Assembly: GCA_014843695.1 (NCBI GenBank)
Contig: CM026387.1
Coordinates: 80,593,128-80,657,127 of the forward strand
Direction: 5' to 3'
From: Archivesica marissinica
Lineage: Eukaryota > Mollusca > Bivalvia > Venerida > Vesicomyidae
Length of the DNA stretch: 64,000 nt
Part shown: one piece after another, positions 22,373 to 35,538 of the stretch
Position numbering within the stretch: position 1 is the stretch's first letter
Layout of the letters: each line of letters begins with the position of its first letter
Made by a program: the position numbers and the translations under genes
The notes under the pieces: generated by a model
Databases searched by the model: none
The model's input: only the letters and a program-made list of their open reading frames with translations
What the model was told of the DNA's origin: nothing

Positions 22373-24270
22373 GATATGAGGGGGTTCGGTTGTAAGAGAC
22401 GACTATATGAGGGGGTTTGGTTGTAAGAGACGATGATATGAGGTGGTTTGGTTGTAAGAGACGACGATATGAGGGGGTTCTGTTGTAAGAGACGACGATA
22501 TGAGGGGGTTCGCTTGTAAGAGACGACGATATGAGAGGGTTCGGTTGTAAGAGACGACGATATGAGGGGGTTCGGTTGTAAGAGACGACGATATGAGGGG
22601 GTTCGCTTGTAAGAGACGACGATATGAGGGGGTTAGGTTGTAAGAGACGACGATATGAGGGGGTTCGGTTGTAAGAGACGACGATATGAGGGGGTTCGGT
22701 TGTAAGAGACGACGATATGAGGGGGTTCTGTTTTAAGAGACGACGATATGAGGGGGTTCGCTTGTAAGAGACGACGATATGAGGGGGTTCGCTTGTAAGA
22801 GACGACGATATGAGGGGGTTTGGTTGTAGGACGGATATGAGGGGTTCGGTTGTAAAACGGTATGAGGGGGTTGTTGTAAGACGACGATATGGGGTGGTTG
22901 TAAGAGACGACATAGAGGGGGTTGGTTGTAAGAACGCGATTGGGGGGTTTGGTTGTAGAGAGACGAGAGGGGGTTCGGTGTGTAGATACTCGATATGAGG
23001 GGGTTGGTTGTAAGAGACGACGATATGATGGGGTTCGGTTGTAAGAGACGACGATATGAGGGGGTTCGCTTGTAAGAGACGACGATATGAGGGGGTTCGG
23101 TTGTAAGAGACGACGATATGAGGGGGTTCGGTTGTAAGAGACGACGATATGAGGGGGTTCGGTTGTAAGAGACGACGATATGAGGGTGTTCGGTTGTAAG
23201 AGACGACGATATGAGGGGGTTCGCTTGTAAGAGACGACGATATGAGGGGGTCGGTTGTAAGAGACGACGATATGAGGGGGTTCGCTTGTAAGAGACGACG
23301 ATATGATGGGGTTATGTTGTAAGAGATGACGATATGGGGTGTTAGGTTGTAAGAGAGACGATATGGTGGTTCGGTTTAATAGACGACGATGAGGGGGTTC
23401 GGCTGTGAGAGACGACGATATGAGGGGGTTCGGTTGTAAGAGACGACGATATGATGGGGTTGCTTGTAAGAGTCGACGATATGAGGAGCTTGGTAGTAAT
23501 AGACGACGATATGTGGGGTGCGGTGGTAATATACGACGATATGAGGTGTCGGTCGGTTGTAAGAGACAACGATATGAGGGGGATCGGTTGAAAGAGACGA
23601 CGATATGAGGGGGTTCGGTTGTAAGAGACAGCGATTTGAGCGGGTCGGTTTTAAGAGACGACGATATGATGGGTGGCCAGTACGAGACGACTTTATGGGG
23701 GGTTGGTTAAGAGACGACGAATGAGGGGAGTTAGGTTGTAAGAGACGACGATATGGGGGGGGGTTTGTTGGAGAGACGTAGATGAGGGGGTCGTTTGTGT
23801 AAGAGACGACGATATGAGGGGGGAGGTTGTAAGAGACGACGATATGAGGGGGTGGTTGTAAGAGACGGACGATATGATGGGGGTTGCTTGTAAGGTCGAC
23901 GATATGAGGAGCTTGGTAGTATAGACGAGATATGTGGGGTGCGGTGGTAATATACGACGATATGTGGTGTGGTCGGTTGTAAGAGACGATGATATGAGGG
24001 GGTTAGGTTGTAAGAGACGACGATATGAGGTGGTTTGGTTGTAAGAGATGGCGATTTGAGGGGGTCGGTTGTAAGAGAGGACGATATGATGGGGTTCGGT
24101 TGTAAGAGACGACGTTATGAGGGGGTTCGGCTGTAAGAGACGACGATATGAGGTGGTTAGGTTGTAAGAGACGACGATATGAGGGTGTTCGGTTGTAGGA
24201 GACGACGATATGAGGCGGTTCGGTTGTAAGAGACGACGTTATGAGGGGGTTAGGTTGTAAGAGACGACGA

Positions 24271-25270
24271 NNNNNNNNNNNNNNNNNNNNNNNNNNNNNN
24301 NNNNNNNNNNNNNNNNNNNNNNNNNNNNNNNNNNNNNNNNNNNNNNNNNNNNNNNNNNNNNNNNNNNNNNNNNNNNNNNNNNNNNNNNNNNNNNNNNNNN
24401 NNNNNNNNNNNNNNNNNNNNNNNNNNNNNNNNNNNNNNNNNNNNNNNNNNNNNNNNNNNNNNNNNNNNNNNNNNNNNNNNNNNNNNNNNNNNNNNNNNNN
24501 NNNNNNNNNNNNNNNNNNNNNNNNNNNNNNNNNNNNNNNNNNNNNNNNNNNNNNNNNNNNNNNNNNNNNNNNNNNNNNNNNNNNNNNNNNNNNNNNNNNN
24601 NNNNNNNNNNNNNNNNNNNNNNNNNNNNNNNNNNNNNNNNNNNNNNNNNNNNNNNNNNNNNNNNNNNNNNNNNNNNNNNNNNNNNNNNNNNNNNNNNNNN
24701 NNNNNNNNNNNNNNNNNNNNNNNNNNNNNNNNNNNNNNNNNNNNNNNNNNNNNNNNNNNNNNNNNNNNNNNNNNNNNNNNNNNNNNNNNNNNNNNNNNNN
24801 NNNNNNNNNNNNNNNNNNNNNNNNNNNNNNNNNNNNNNNNNNNNNNNNNNNNNNNNNNNNNNNNNNNNNNNNNNNNNNNNNNNNNNNNNNNNNNNNNNNN
24901 NNNNNNNNNNNNNNNNNNNNNNNNNNNNNNNNNNNNNNNNNNNNNNNNNNNNNNNNNNNNNNNNNNNNNNNNNNNNNNNNNNNNNNNNNNNNNNNNNNNN
25001 NNNNNNNNNNNNNNNNNNNNNNNNNNNNNNNNNNNNNNNNNNNNNNNNNNNNNNNNNNNNNNNNNNNNNNNNNNNNNNNNNNNNNNNNNNNNNNNNNNNN
25101 NNNNNNNNNNNNNNNNNNNNNNNNNNNNNNNNNNNNNNNNNNNNNNNNNNNNNNNNNNNNNNNNNNNNNNNNNNNNNNNNNNNNNNNNNNNNNNNNNNNN
25201 NNNNNNNNNNNNNNNNNNNNNNNNNNNNNNNNNNNNNNNNNNNNNNNNNNNNNNNNNNNNNNNNNNNNNN
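24271..25270. other. Assembly gap of 1,000 N
   Basis: Exactly 1,000 undetermined bases with 31-bp satellite on both sides. The round number suggests a placeholder, so the true array length is unknown. Confidence 0.99.
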
Positions 25271-26689
25271 GGGGGTTCGGTTGTAAGAGACGACGATATG
25301 AGGGGGAGTTCGGTTTTAAGAGACGATGATATTGTGGGAGGGTTCGGTTGTAAGAAACGACGATATGAGAGGGTTCGGTTGTAAGAGACGACGATATGAG
25401 GGAGTGCGGTTGTAAGAGACGACGATATGAGGGGGATAGGTTGTAAGAGACGACGATATAGGTGGGTTATGTTGTAAGAGATGACGATATGAGGGGGTCG
25501 GTTGTAAGAGAGGACAATATTATGGGGTTCGGTTATAAGAGACGACGTTATGAGGGGGTTCGGCTGTAAGAGACGACGATATGAGGGGGTTAGGTTGTAA
25601 GAGACGACGATATGAGGGTGTTCGGTTGTACGAGACGACGATATGAGGGGGTTCGCTTGTAAGAGACGACGATATGAGGGGGTTCACTTGTAAGAGACGA
25701 CGATATGAGGGGGTTTCGGTTGTAAGAAAGACGATATGAGGGGGTTCGGTTGTAAGAGACGACGATATGAGGGGGTTTCGGTTGTAAGAGACGACGATAT
25801 GAGGGGTTCGGTTGTAAGAGACGACGATATGAGGGGGTTCGGTTGTAAGAGACGACGATATGAGGGGGTTCGGTTGTAAGAGACGACGATATGAGGGGGT
25901 TCGGTTGTAAGAGACGACGATATGAGGGGGTTCGCTTGTAAGAGACGACGATATGAGGGGGCGGTTGTAAGAGACGACGATATGAGGGGTTCGGTTGTAA
26001 GAGACGACGATATGAGGGGGTTCGCTTGTAAGAGACGATGAGATGAGGGGGTTCGGTTGTAAGAGACGACGATATGAGGGGGAGTTCGGTTTTAAGAGAC
26101 GACGATAATGTGGGAGGGTTCGGTGGTAAGAAACGACGATATGAGGGGTTCGGTTGTAAGAGACGACGATATTAGGGGGTTCGCTTGTACGAGACGACGA
26201 TATGAGGTGGTGCAGTTGTTAGAGACGACGATATGAGGGGGTTAGGTTGTAAGAGACGACGATATGGGGCGGTTATGTTGTAAGAGATGACGATATGAGT
26301 GGGTTCGCTTGTAAGAGAGGACGATATGATGTGGTTCGGTTGTAAGAGACGACGTTATGAGGGGGTTCGGCTGTGAGAGACGACGATATGAGGGGGTTAG
26401 GTTGTAAGAGACGACGATAATGTGGGAGGGTTCGGTTGTAAGTAACGACGATATGAGGGGGTTCGCTTGTACGAGACGACGTTATGAGGGGGTTAGGTTG
26501 TAAGAGACGACGATATGAGGGGGTTCGGTTGTAAGAGACGACGATATGAGGGGGTCGTTGTAAGAGACGACGATATGAGGGGGTTCGGTTGTAAGAGACG
26601 ACGATATGAGGGGGTTCGGTTGTAAGAGACGACGATATGAGGGGGTTCGGTTGTAAGAGACGACGATATGAGGGGGTTCGGTTGTAAGA

Positions 26690-27030
26690 GACGACGATAT
26701 GATGGGGTTCGGTTGTAAGAGACGACGTTATGAGGGGGTTCGGCTGTGAGAGACGACGATATGAGGGGGTTAGGTTGTAAGAGACGACGATAATGTGGGA
26801 GGGTTCGGTTGTAAGTAACGACGATATGAGGGGGTTCGCTTGTACGAGACGACGATATGAGGAGGTGCGGTTGTAAGAGACGACGATTTGAGGGGGTTAG
26901 GTTGTAAGAGACGACGATATGCGTGGGTTATGTTGTTAAAGATGACGATATGAGGGGGTCGGTTGTAAGAGAGGACGATATGATGGTGTTCGGTTGTAAG
27001 AGACGACGTTATGAGGGGGTTCGGTTGTAA
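26690..27030. repeat. Higher-order block of the 31-bp array, copy 1
   Basis: A distinctive series of variant monomers (gatggggttc, gacgttatg, taatgtgggaggg, gtaagtaacg, gatatgcgtgggttatgttg, aaagatgacg, gagaggacg) is repeated in the same order about 3,032 bp downstream at 29722-30062. Shorter relatives occur near 26300-26470 and 25500-25640. Confidence 0.85.
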
Positions 27031-29721
27031 GAGACGACGATATGAGGGGGTTCGGTTGTAAGAGACGACGATAGAGGGGGTTCGTTGTAAGAGACGACGA
27101 TATGAGGGGGTCGGTTGTAAGAGACGACGATATGAGGGGGTTCGGTTGTAAGAGACGACGATATGAGGGGGTCGGTTGTAAGAGACGACGATATGAGGGG
27201 GTCGGTTGTAAGAGACGACGATATGAGGGGGTTCGGTGTAAGAGACGACGATATGAGGGGTTCGTTGTAAGAGACGACGATATGAGGGGGTTCGGTTGTA
27301 AGAGACGACGATATGAGGGGGTTCGGTTGTAAGAGACGACGATATGACAACGATATGAGGGGGTTCTGTTCTAAGATACGACGATATGATGGGGGTCGCT
27401 TGTAAGAGACGACGATATGAGGGTGTTCGGTTGTAAGAGACGGCGATATGAAGGAGTTCGGTTGTAAGAGTCGGCGATATGAGGGGGTCGGTTGTAAGAA
27501 ACGACGATATGAGGGAGTTCTGTTTTAAGAGACGACAATATGAGGGGGTTCGCTTGTAAGAGACGACGATATGAGGGGGTCGGTTGTAAGAGACGACAAT
27601 ATGAGGGGGTTCGGTTGTAAGATACAGCGATATAAGGGGGTTTGGTTGTAAGAGACGACTATTTGAGGGGGTTCGGTTGTAAGAGATGGCGATATAAGGG
27701 ATTCGGGTGTAAGATACTGCGATATGAGGGGGTTCGGTTGTAAGAGACGACGATATGATGGGGTTCTGTTGTAAGATACGACGATATGATGGGGGTCGCT
27801 TGTAAGAGACGACGATGTAAGGGGGTTCGGTTGTAAGAGACGACGATATGAGGGGGTTCGGTTGTAAGAGACGGCGATATGAGGTGGTTCGGTTGTAAGA
27901 GTCGGCGATATGAGGGAGTTCTGTTTTAAGAGACGACGATATGAGGGGGTTCGCTTGTAAGAGACGACGATATGAGGGGGTCGGTTGTAAGAGACGACGA
28001 TATGAGGGGGTTCGCTTGTAAGAGACGACGATATGAGGGGGTTCGGTTGTAAGAGACGACGATATGAGGGGGTTCGGTTGTAAGAGACGACGATATGAGG
28101 GGGTTCGGTTGTAAGAGACGACGATATGAGGGGTTCGGTTGTAAGAGACGACGATATGAGGGGGTTCGGTTGTAAGAGACGACGATATGAGGGGGTTCGG
28201 TTGTAAGAGACGACGATATGAGGGGGTTCGTTGTAAGAGACGACGATATGAGGGGGTTCGGTTGTAAGAGACGACGATATGAGGGGGGTTCGGTTGTAAG
28301 AACGACGATATGAGGGGGTTCGGTTGTAAGGACGACGATAGGTGTAGACGACGATATGAGGGGGTTCGGTTGTAAGAGACGACGATATGAGGGGGTTCGT
28401 TGTAAGAGAGACGATATGAGGGGGTTCGGTTGTAAGAGACGACGATATGAGGGGGTTCGGTTGTAAGAGACGACGATATGAGGGGGTTCGGTTGTAAGAG
28501 ACGACGATATGAGGGGGTTCGGTTGTAAGAGACGACGATATGAGGGGGTTGGTTGTAAGAGACGACGATATGAGGGGGTTCGGTTGTAAGACGACGATAT
28601 GAGGGGGTTCGGTTGTAAGAGACGACGATATGAGGGGGTTCGGTTGTAAGAGACGACGATATGAGGGGGTTCGTTGTAAGAGACGACGATATGAGGGGGT
28701 TCGTTGTAAGAGACGACGATATGAGGGGGTTCGGTTGTAAGAGACGACGATATGAGGGGGTTCGGTTGTAAGAGACGACGATATGAGGGGGTTCGGTTGT
28801 AAGAGACGACGATATGAGGGGGTTCGGTTGTAAGAGACGACGATATGAGGGGGTTCGGTTGTAAGAGACGACGATATGAGGGGGTTCGGTTGTAAGAGAC
28901 GACGATATGAGGGGTTCGGTTGTAAGAGACGACGATATGAGGGGGTTCGGTTGTAAGAGACGACGATATGAGGGGTTCGGTTGTAAGAGACGACGATATG
29001 AGGGGGTTCGGTTGTAAGAGACGACGATATGAGGGGGTTCGGTTGTAAGAGACGACGATATGAGGGGGTCGGTTGTAAGAGACGACGATATGAGGGGGTT
29101 CGGTTGTAAGAGACGACGATATGAGGGGTCGGTTGTAAGAGACGACGATATGAGGGGGTTCGGTTGTAAGAGACGACGATATGAGGGGGTTCGGTTGTAA
29201 GAGACGACGATATGAGGGGGTTCGGTTGTAAGAGACGACGATATGAGGGGGTTCGGTTGTAAGAGACGACGATATGAGGGGTTCGGTTGTAAGAGACGAC
29301 GATATGAGGGGGTTCGGTTGTAAGAGACGACGATATGAGGGGGTCGGTTGTAAGAGACGACGATATGAGGGGGTTCGGTTGTAAGAGACGACGATATGGG
29401 GGTTCGGTTGTAAGAGACGACGATATGAGGGGGCGGTTGTAAGAGACGACGATATGAGGGGGTTCGGTTGTAAGAGACGACGATATGAGGGGGTTCGGTT
29501 GTAAGAGACGACGATATGAGGGGGTTCGGTTGTAAGAGACGACGATATGAGGGGGTTCGGTTGTAAGAGACGACGATATGAGGGGGTTCGGTTGTAAGAG
29601 ACGACGATATGAGGGGGTTCGTTGTAAGAGACGACGATATGAGGGGTGTTCGGTTGTAAGAGACGACATATGAGGGGGTTCGGTTGTAAGAGACGACGAT
29701 ATGAGGGGGTTCGGTTGTAAG

Positions 29722-30062
29722 AGAGGACGATATGATGGGGTTCGGTTGTAAGAGACGACGTTATGAGGGGGTTCGGTTGTAAGAGACGACGATATGAGGG
29801 GGTTAGGTTGTAAGAGACGACGATATGTGGGAGGGTTCGGTTGTAAGTAACGACGATATGAGGGGGTTCGCTTGTACGAGACGACGATATGAGGAGGTGC
29901 GGTTGTAAGAGACGACGATTTGAGGGGGTTAGGTTGTAAGAGACGACGATATGCGTGGGTTATGTTGTTAAAGATGACGATATGAGGGGGTCGGTTGTAA
30001 GAGAGGACGATATGATGGTGTTCGGTTGTAAGAGACGACGATATGAGGGGGTTCGGTTGTAA
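29722..30062. repeat. Higher-order block of the 31-bp array, copy 2
   Basis: Second occurrence of the variant series at 26690-27030, nearly identical over about 10 monomers. It brackets the homogeneous zone in between, as expected if that zone expanded after the block was duplicated. Confidence 0.85.
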
Positions 30063-32029
30063 GAGACGACGATATGAGGGGGTTCGCTTGTAAGAGACGA
30101 CGATATGAGGAGCTTGGTTGTAATAGACGACGATATGAGGGGGTTCGGTTGTAAGAGACGACGATATGAGGGGGTTCGGTTGTAAGAGACGACGATATGA
30201 GGGGGTCGGTTGTAAGAGACGACGATATGAGGGGGTTCGGTTGTAAGAGACGACGATATGAGGGGGTTCGGTTGTAAGAGACGACGATATGAGGGGGTTC
30301 GGTTGTAAGAGACGACGATATGAGGGGGTTCGCTTGTAAGAGACGACGATATGAGGGGGTTCGGTTGTAAGAGACGACGATATGAGGGGGTTCGGTTGTA
30401 AGAGACGACGATATGAGGGGGTTCGGTTGTAAGAGACGACGATATGAGGGGGTTCGGTTGTAAGAGACGACGATATGAGGGGGTTCGGTTGTAAGAGACG
30501 ACGATTGGCGACGATATGAGGGGGTTCGGTTGTAAGAGACGACGATATGAGGGGGTTGGTTGTAAGAGACGACGATATGATAGGGGGTTCGGTTGTAAGA
30601 GACGACGATATGAGGGGGTTGGTTGTAAGAGACGACGATATGTGGGAGTCGGTTGTAAGAGACGACGTTATGAGGGGGTTCGGTTGTAAGAGACGACGAT
30701 ATGGGGGTTTTGTTGTAAGAGACGACGTTATGAGGGGGTTCGGTTGTAAGAGACGACGATATGAGGGGGTTAGGTTGTAAGAGACGACGATATGAGGGGG
30801 TTCGGTTGTAAGAGACGACGATATGAGGGGGTTATGTTGTAAGAGACGACGATATGAGGGGGGTCGGTTGTAAGAGACGACGATATGGGGGGTTCGGCTG
30901 TAAGAGACGACGATATGAGGGGGTTAGGTTGTAAGAGACGACGATATGAGGGGGTTCGAGACGACGATATGAGGGGGTTCGGTTGTAAGAGACGACGATA
31001 TGAGGGGGTCTGTTGTAAGAGACGACGATATGAGGGGTTAGGTTGTAAGAGACGACGATATGAGGGGGTTCGGTTGTAAGAGACGACGATATGAGGGGGT
31101 CGCTTGTAAGAGACGACGATATGAGGGGGGTTCGGTTGTGAGAGACGACGATATGGGGAGGGTTCGGTTGTAAGAGACGACGATATGAGGGGGTTCGGTT
31201 GTAAGAGACGACGATATGAGGGGGTTCGCTTGTAAGAGACGACGATATGAGGGGGTTCGGTTGTAAGAGACGACGATATGAGGGGGTTCGCTTGTAAGAG
31301 ACGACGATATGAGGGGGTTCGCTTGTAAGAGACGACGATATGAGGGGGGTTAGGTTGTAAGAGACGACGATATGGGGGGTTCGGTGTAAGAGACGACGAT
31401 ATGAGGGGGTTCGGTTGTAAGAGACGACGATATGAGGGGGTTCGGTTGTAAGAGACGAAGATATGAGGGGGTTAGGTTGTCTGAGGCAACGATATGAGGG
31501 GGTTTGGTTGTAAGAGACGACGATATGAGGGGGAGTTCGGTTGTAAGAGACGACGATATGAGGGGGTTCGGTTGTAAGAGATGACGATATGAGGGGGTCG
31601 GTTGTAAGAGACGACGATATGATGGGGTTCGGTTGTAAGATACGACGATATGAGGGGGTTCTGCTGTAAGAGACGACGATATGAAGGGGTTAGGTTGTAA
31701 GAGACGACGATATCAGGGGGGTTAGGTTGTATGAGACGACGATATGAGAGGGTTTGGTTGTAAGAGACGACGATATGAGGGGGTTCGGTTGTAAGAGACG
31801 ACGATATGAGGGGGTTCGGTTGTAAGAGACGACGATATGAGAGGGTTCGGTTGTAAGAGACGACGATATGAGGGGGTTTGTAAGAGACGACGATATGAGG
31901 GGGTTCGGTTGTAAGAGACGACGATATGAGGGGGTTCGGTTGTAAGAGACGACGATATGAGGGGGTTCGGTTGTAAGAGACGATGTTATTAGGGGGTTTG
32001 TAAGAGCGACGATATGAGGGGGTGTAAGA

Positions 32030-32225
32030 GACGACGATATTAGGGGGTTCGGTTGTCAGAGACGACGATATGAGGGGGGTTTTCGCTTGTAAGAGACGAC
32101 GATATGAGGGGCGTTTGGTTGTAAGAGAAGATGTTATTAGGGGGTTCGCTTGTAAGAGGCGACGATATGAGGGGGTCGGTTGTAAGAGACGATGATATGA
32201 GGGGGGTTAGGTTGTAAGAGATGAC
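32030..32225. repeat. Local duplication in the 31-bp array, copy 1
   Basis: An ordered set of variants (ggttgtcagag, ggggttttcgcttg, ggggcgtttgg, gaagatgttattag, aagaggcgacg) recurs about 532 bp downstream at 32562-32757. Confidence 0.85.
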
Positions 32226-32561
32226 GATATGATGGGGTCGGTTGTAAGAGACGACGATATGAGGGGGTTCGGTTGTAAGAGACGACGATATGAGGGGGTT
32301 CGTCTGTAAGAGACGACGATATGAGGGGGTTAGGTTGTAAGAGACGACGATATGAGGGGGTTCGGTTGTAAGAGACGACGATATGAGGGGGTTTGGTTGT
32401 AAGAGACGACGATATGAGGGGGGTTCGGTTGTAAGAGACGACGATATGAGGGGGTTCGGTTGTAAGAGACGACGATATGAGGGGGTTCGGTTGTAAGAGA
32501 CGACGATATGAGGGGGTTGGTTGTTGTAAGAGACGACGATATAGGGGGTTCGGTTGTAAGA

Positions 32562-32757
32562 GACGACGATATTAGGGGGTTCGGTTGTCAGAGACGACGA
32601 TATGAGAGGGGGGTTTTCGCTTGTAAGAGACGACGATATGAGGGGCGTTTGGTTGTAAGAGAAGATGTTATTAGGGGGTTCGCTTGTAAGAGGCGACGAT
32701 ATGAGGGGGTCGGTTGTAAGAGACGATGATATGAGGGGGGTTAGGTGGTAAGAGACG
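32562..32757. repeat. Local duplication in the 31-bp array, copy 2
   Basis: Second copy of the 32030-32225 variant series, near the right end of the satellite. The series is intact apart from single-base indels. Confidence 0.85.
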
Positions 32758-32815
32758 ACGATATTAGGGGGGTTCTGTTGTAAGAGACGACGATATGATG
32801 TGGGTTCGCTTGCTA

Positions 32816-33185
32816 ATTGATGTCGCCGACAATAGTGTAACCGCTGCATTCATCTGTCGTGATCTAATTACACTAGCCTTATTAATTAAATCCAGTTCAT
32901 TCAGACCTTGTATATACGAATTGTGTCAGTTAATAATACAAACATATGTAGGTTTATTAGCTTCCATTTATTTGAGATTGGTTGTAATATCTTGCACATT
33001 TGTATGTTATTAGTCCGCCAGAGGAATGTTAAAATAACTGTAAACCATATCAACGACGATGTGCAGGGTGCGGGTATGAGACATATCGGTTGAACTGTTG
33101 TTACAATTGAGTAAATCAGCGACATATTTGGCTTTCTCATGGACTGCCATCTTCTAATTTAGTGCAATATACATAACATGCCCAA
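32816..33185. other. Unique spacer between satellites
   Basis: Low-copy sequence between the 31-bp and 40-bp arrays. Short overlapping frames on both strands have no recognisable motif. Confidence 0.45.
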
Positions 33186-34022
33186 TTCATAGCAACATAG
33201 CATGGAACTTCCTAGCATCGAGGCATGATACTTCATCCAAACCTGGCTCACATAGCATCGATACATGGTACTTCATCTAAACATTGCTCACATAGCATCG
33301 ATACATGGTACTTCTTCTAAACATGGCTCACATAGCATCGATACATGGTACTTCTTCTAAACATGACTCACATAGCATCGATACGTGGTACTTCTTCTAA
33401 ACATGGCTCACATAGCATTGATACATGGTACTTCTTCTAAAAATGGCTCACATAGCATCGATACATGAGACTTCATCTAAACATGGCTCACATAGCATCG
33501 GTACATGGTATTTCTTCTAAACATGGCTCACATAGCATCGATACATGATACTTCTTCTAAACATGGCTAACATAGCATCGATACATGGGACTTCATCTAA
33601 ACATGGTAACATAGCATCGATACATGATATGTCATATCATCGATACATGGGACTTCATCTAAACATAGCTAATATAGCATCGATGCATGAGACTTCATCT
33701 AAACATGGCTAGCATAGCATCGATACATGGGACTTCATCTAAACAAGGCTCACATAACATCGATACATGGAACTTCATCTAAACATGGCTCACATAGCAT
33801 CGATACATGGGACTTCATCTAAACGTGGCTCACATAGCATCGATACATGGGACTTCATCTAAACATGGCTAACATAGGATCGATACATGGGACTTCAACT
33901 AAGCAAGGCTCACATAGCACCGATACATTGGACTTCAACTAAACATGGCTAACATAGGATCGATACACGGTTCCTCATCTAAACATGGCTCACATAGCAT
34001 CGATACATGTGACTTCAGCTAA
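33186..34022. repeat. 40-bp minisatellite
   Basis: About 21 copies of a 40-bp unit with core catagcatcgatacatggga followed by cttcatctaaacatggctca. The period is confirmed at 33301 and 33341. One unit near 33,605-33,645 is partly rearranged. The right edge runs directly into a SINE fragment. Confidence 0.95.
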
Positions 34023-34166
34023 ACGTGCCACATGTGCGAAAGGTCCAGAGTTCAAGGTCCGGAGTTCGAACCCCGCTGGAGCCGTTATGAGTGTGCTATT
34101 ATGCATCGCATATACATTCCATGTTGCCTCCTCCCTCTCCCTCATGGAGATGGTGCATACATAAAA
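34023..34166 (+). mobile_element. SINE family A fragment at an array junction
   Basis: Contains gtgcgaaaggtcc and ggagttcgaaccccgctgga (B box) plus the start of the family A body. The 3' half is lost. It lies exactly between the 40-bp array and the 38-bp array. A partial internal duplication of the ggtccggagttc region is visible. Confidence 0.8.
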
Positions 34167-34925
34167 TTAGGGCGTACCTCAGGTTCCTTGGTATATACAT
34201 CAGTCTAGTGCGTACCTCATGGTCCGTGGTGTTTACATCAGTCTAGGACGTACCTCAGGTCCCGTGGTGTATACATCAGACTAGGACGTACCCCAGAGCC
34301 CGTGGTGTATACATCAGACTAGGACGTACCCCAGGGCCCGTGGTGTATACATCAGACTAGTGCGTACCCCAGGGCCCGTGGTGTATACATCAGACTGACT
34401 AGTGCGTACCTCAGAGACCGTGGTGTATACATCAATCTAAGACGTACCCCAGGGCCCGTGGTGTATACATCAGTCTAGGACGTACCTCAGGGACCGTGGT
34501 GTATACATCAGTCTAAGACGTACCTCAGGGACCGTGGTGTATACATCAGTCTAGGACGTACCTCAGGGACCGTGGTGTATACATCAGTCTAAGACGTACA
34601 TCAAGGTCCGTGGTGTATACATCAGTCTAAGACGTACCCCAGGGCCCGTGGTGTATACATCAGAATAGGTCGTGTCTCAGGTCCCGTGGTGTATACATCA
34701 GTCTAGGACGTACCCCAGGGCCCGTCGTGTATACATCAGACTAGGAGGTATCTCAGGTCTCGTGGTATGTACATCAGACTAGGGCGTAACTCAGGGACCG
34801 TGGTGTATACATCAGACTAGGGCGTACCTCAGGTCCCTTGGTATATACATCAGTCTAGGACGTACCTCAGGGTCCGTGGTGTATACATCAGGATAGGGCG
34901 TAGCTCGGGACCAGTGGGGCGTATA
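34167..34925. repeat. 38-bp minisatellite
   Basis: About 20 copies of a 38-bp unit with core gggcccgtggtgtatacatc followed by agtctaggacgtaccccag. The period is confirmed at 34441 and 34479. Units alternate between ggaccgtgg and gcccgtgg forms. Confidence 0.95.
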
Positions 34926-35329
34926 CTGAAATAACACGGTTACATATGATGGCATAGATTAGGCTTTGACTGACGGCTGCATCCATGGCGGATATAGAAA
35001 TAACATGACTTCCTGAAATATAGATGAATGAGTTACTTACAATTTAGCTTATAATACTTACTTTAGTTTTGTCGAAATAGTTGTCACTATGTAAAAAGTT
35101 AACATAGTAATACTATACTGTATAAGTATGCATAGCTCCTGTGCACTGGGAGTGATCTATATTATAATGACAATTGCCGATAGTTCCGAGCGGTACTTTA
35201 CACATATATATATATTTAAACATGCATTTCCTCAATTAGCTGTTACCTAGTTAGTAGGATTGGTAAAACAATAGTAATATAACATACTGAGTATAATTAA
35301 ATGTTATCAACACATATCATATAATTAGG
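34926..35329. other. AT-rich spacer, nothing recognised
   Basis: No coding or repeat signature beyond a short TA-rich run near 35202-35216. Confidence 0.4.
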
Positions 35330-35448
35330 ACATCTGAATAAAAACCTGGCTGTATATTCGCCAATACACATCTGACTAAAAACCTGGCTGTATATTCGCC
35401 AATACACATCTGAATAAAAACCTGGTTGTATATTCGCCAATAAACATC
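35330..35448. repeat. Three-copy 38-bp direct repeat
   Basis: Three tandem units with core aaaacctggctgtatattcg. The repeat is unrelated to the other 38-bp array. It could represent an early stage of minisatellite formation. Confidence 0.85.
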
Positions 35449-35538
35449 TGAATAACCAATTACCATATACAAGCCAACTTCATAGACCTGATCAAACTAG
35501 ATATGATTGCCCTTTATATATTTCAATGATATATTGAA

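Larger units (their letters stand above)
21667..32815. repeat. 31-bp G-rich satellite array
   Basis: About 11 kb of tandem 31-bp units with core ggttcggttgtaagagacga followed by cgatatgaggg. The period is confirmed by successive gagacgacga starts at 28741 and 28772. Each unit has a run of four to six G on the plus strand. Variants (for example cttgtaag for gttgtaag, gacgtta for gacgata, and gggtcgg lacking two bases) recur in fixed orders, forming higher-order repeats. The most uniform zone is 28,380-29,660. A sequence gap interrupts it. The long antisense reading frame over 27525-29669 is a by-product of the stop-poor repeat. Confidence 0.97.

Noticed and set aside
24241..25329. A 362-codon frame across the gap
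   Set aside because: It consists almost entirely of undetermined bases.
27525..29669. A 714-codon antisense frame of SYRRLLQPNPLISS-type repeats
   Set aside because: It tracks the 31-bp satellite through all three frames, and the plus strand is also partly open. It is a composition effect.
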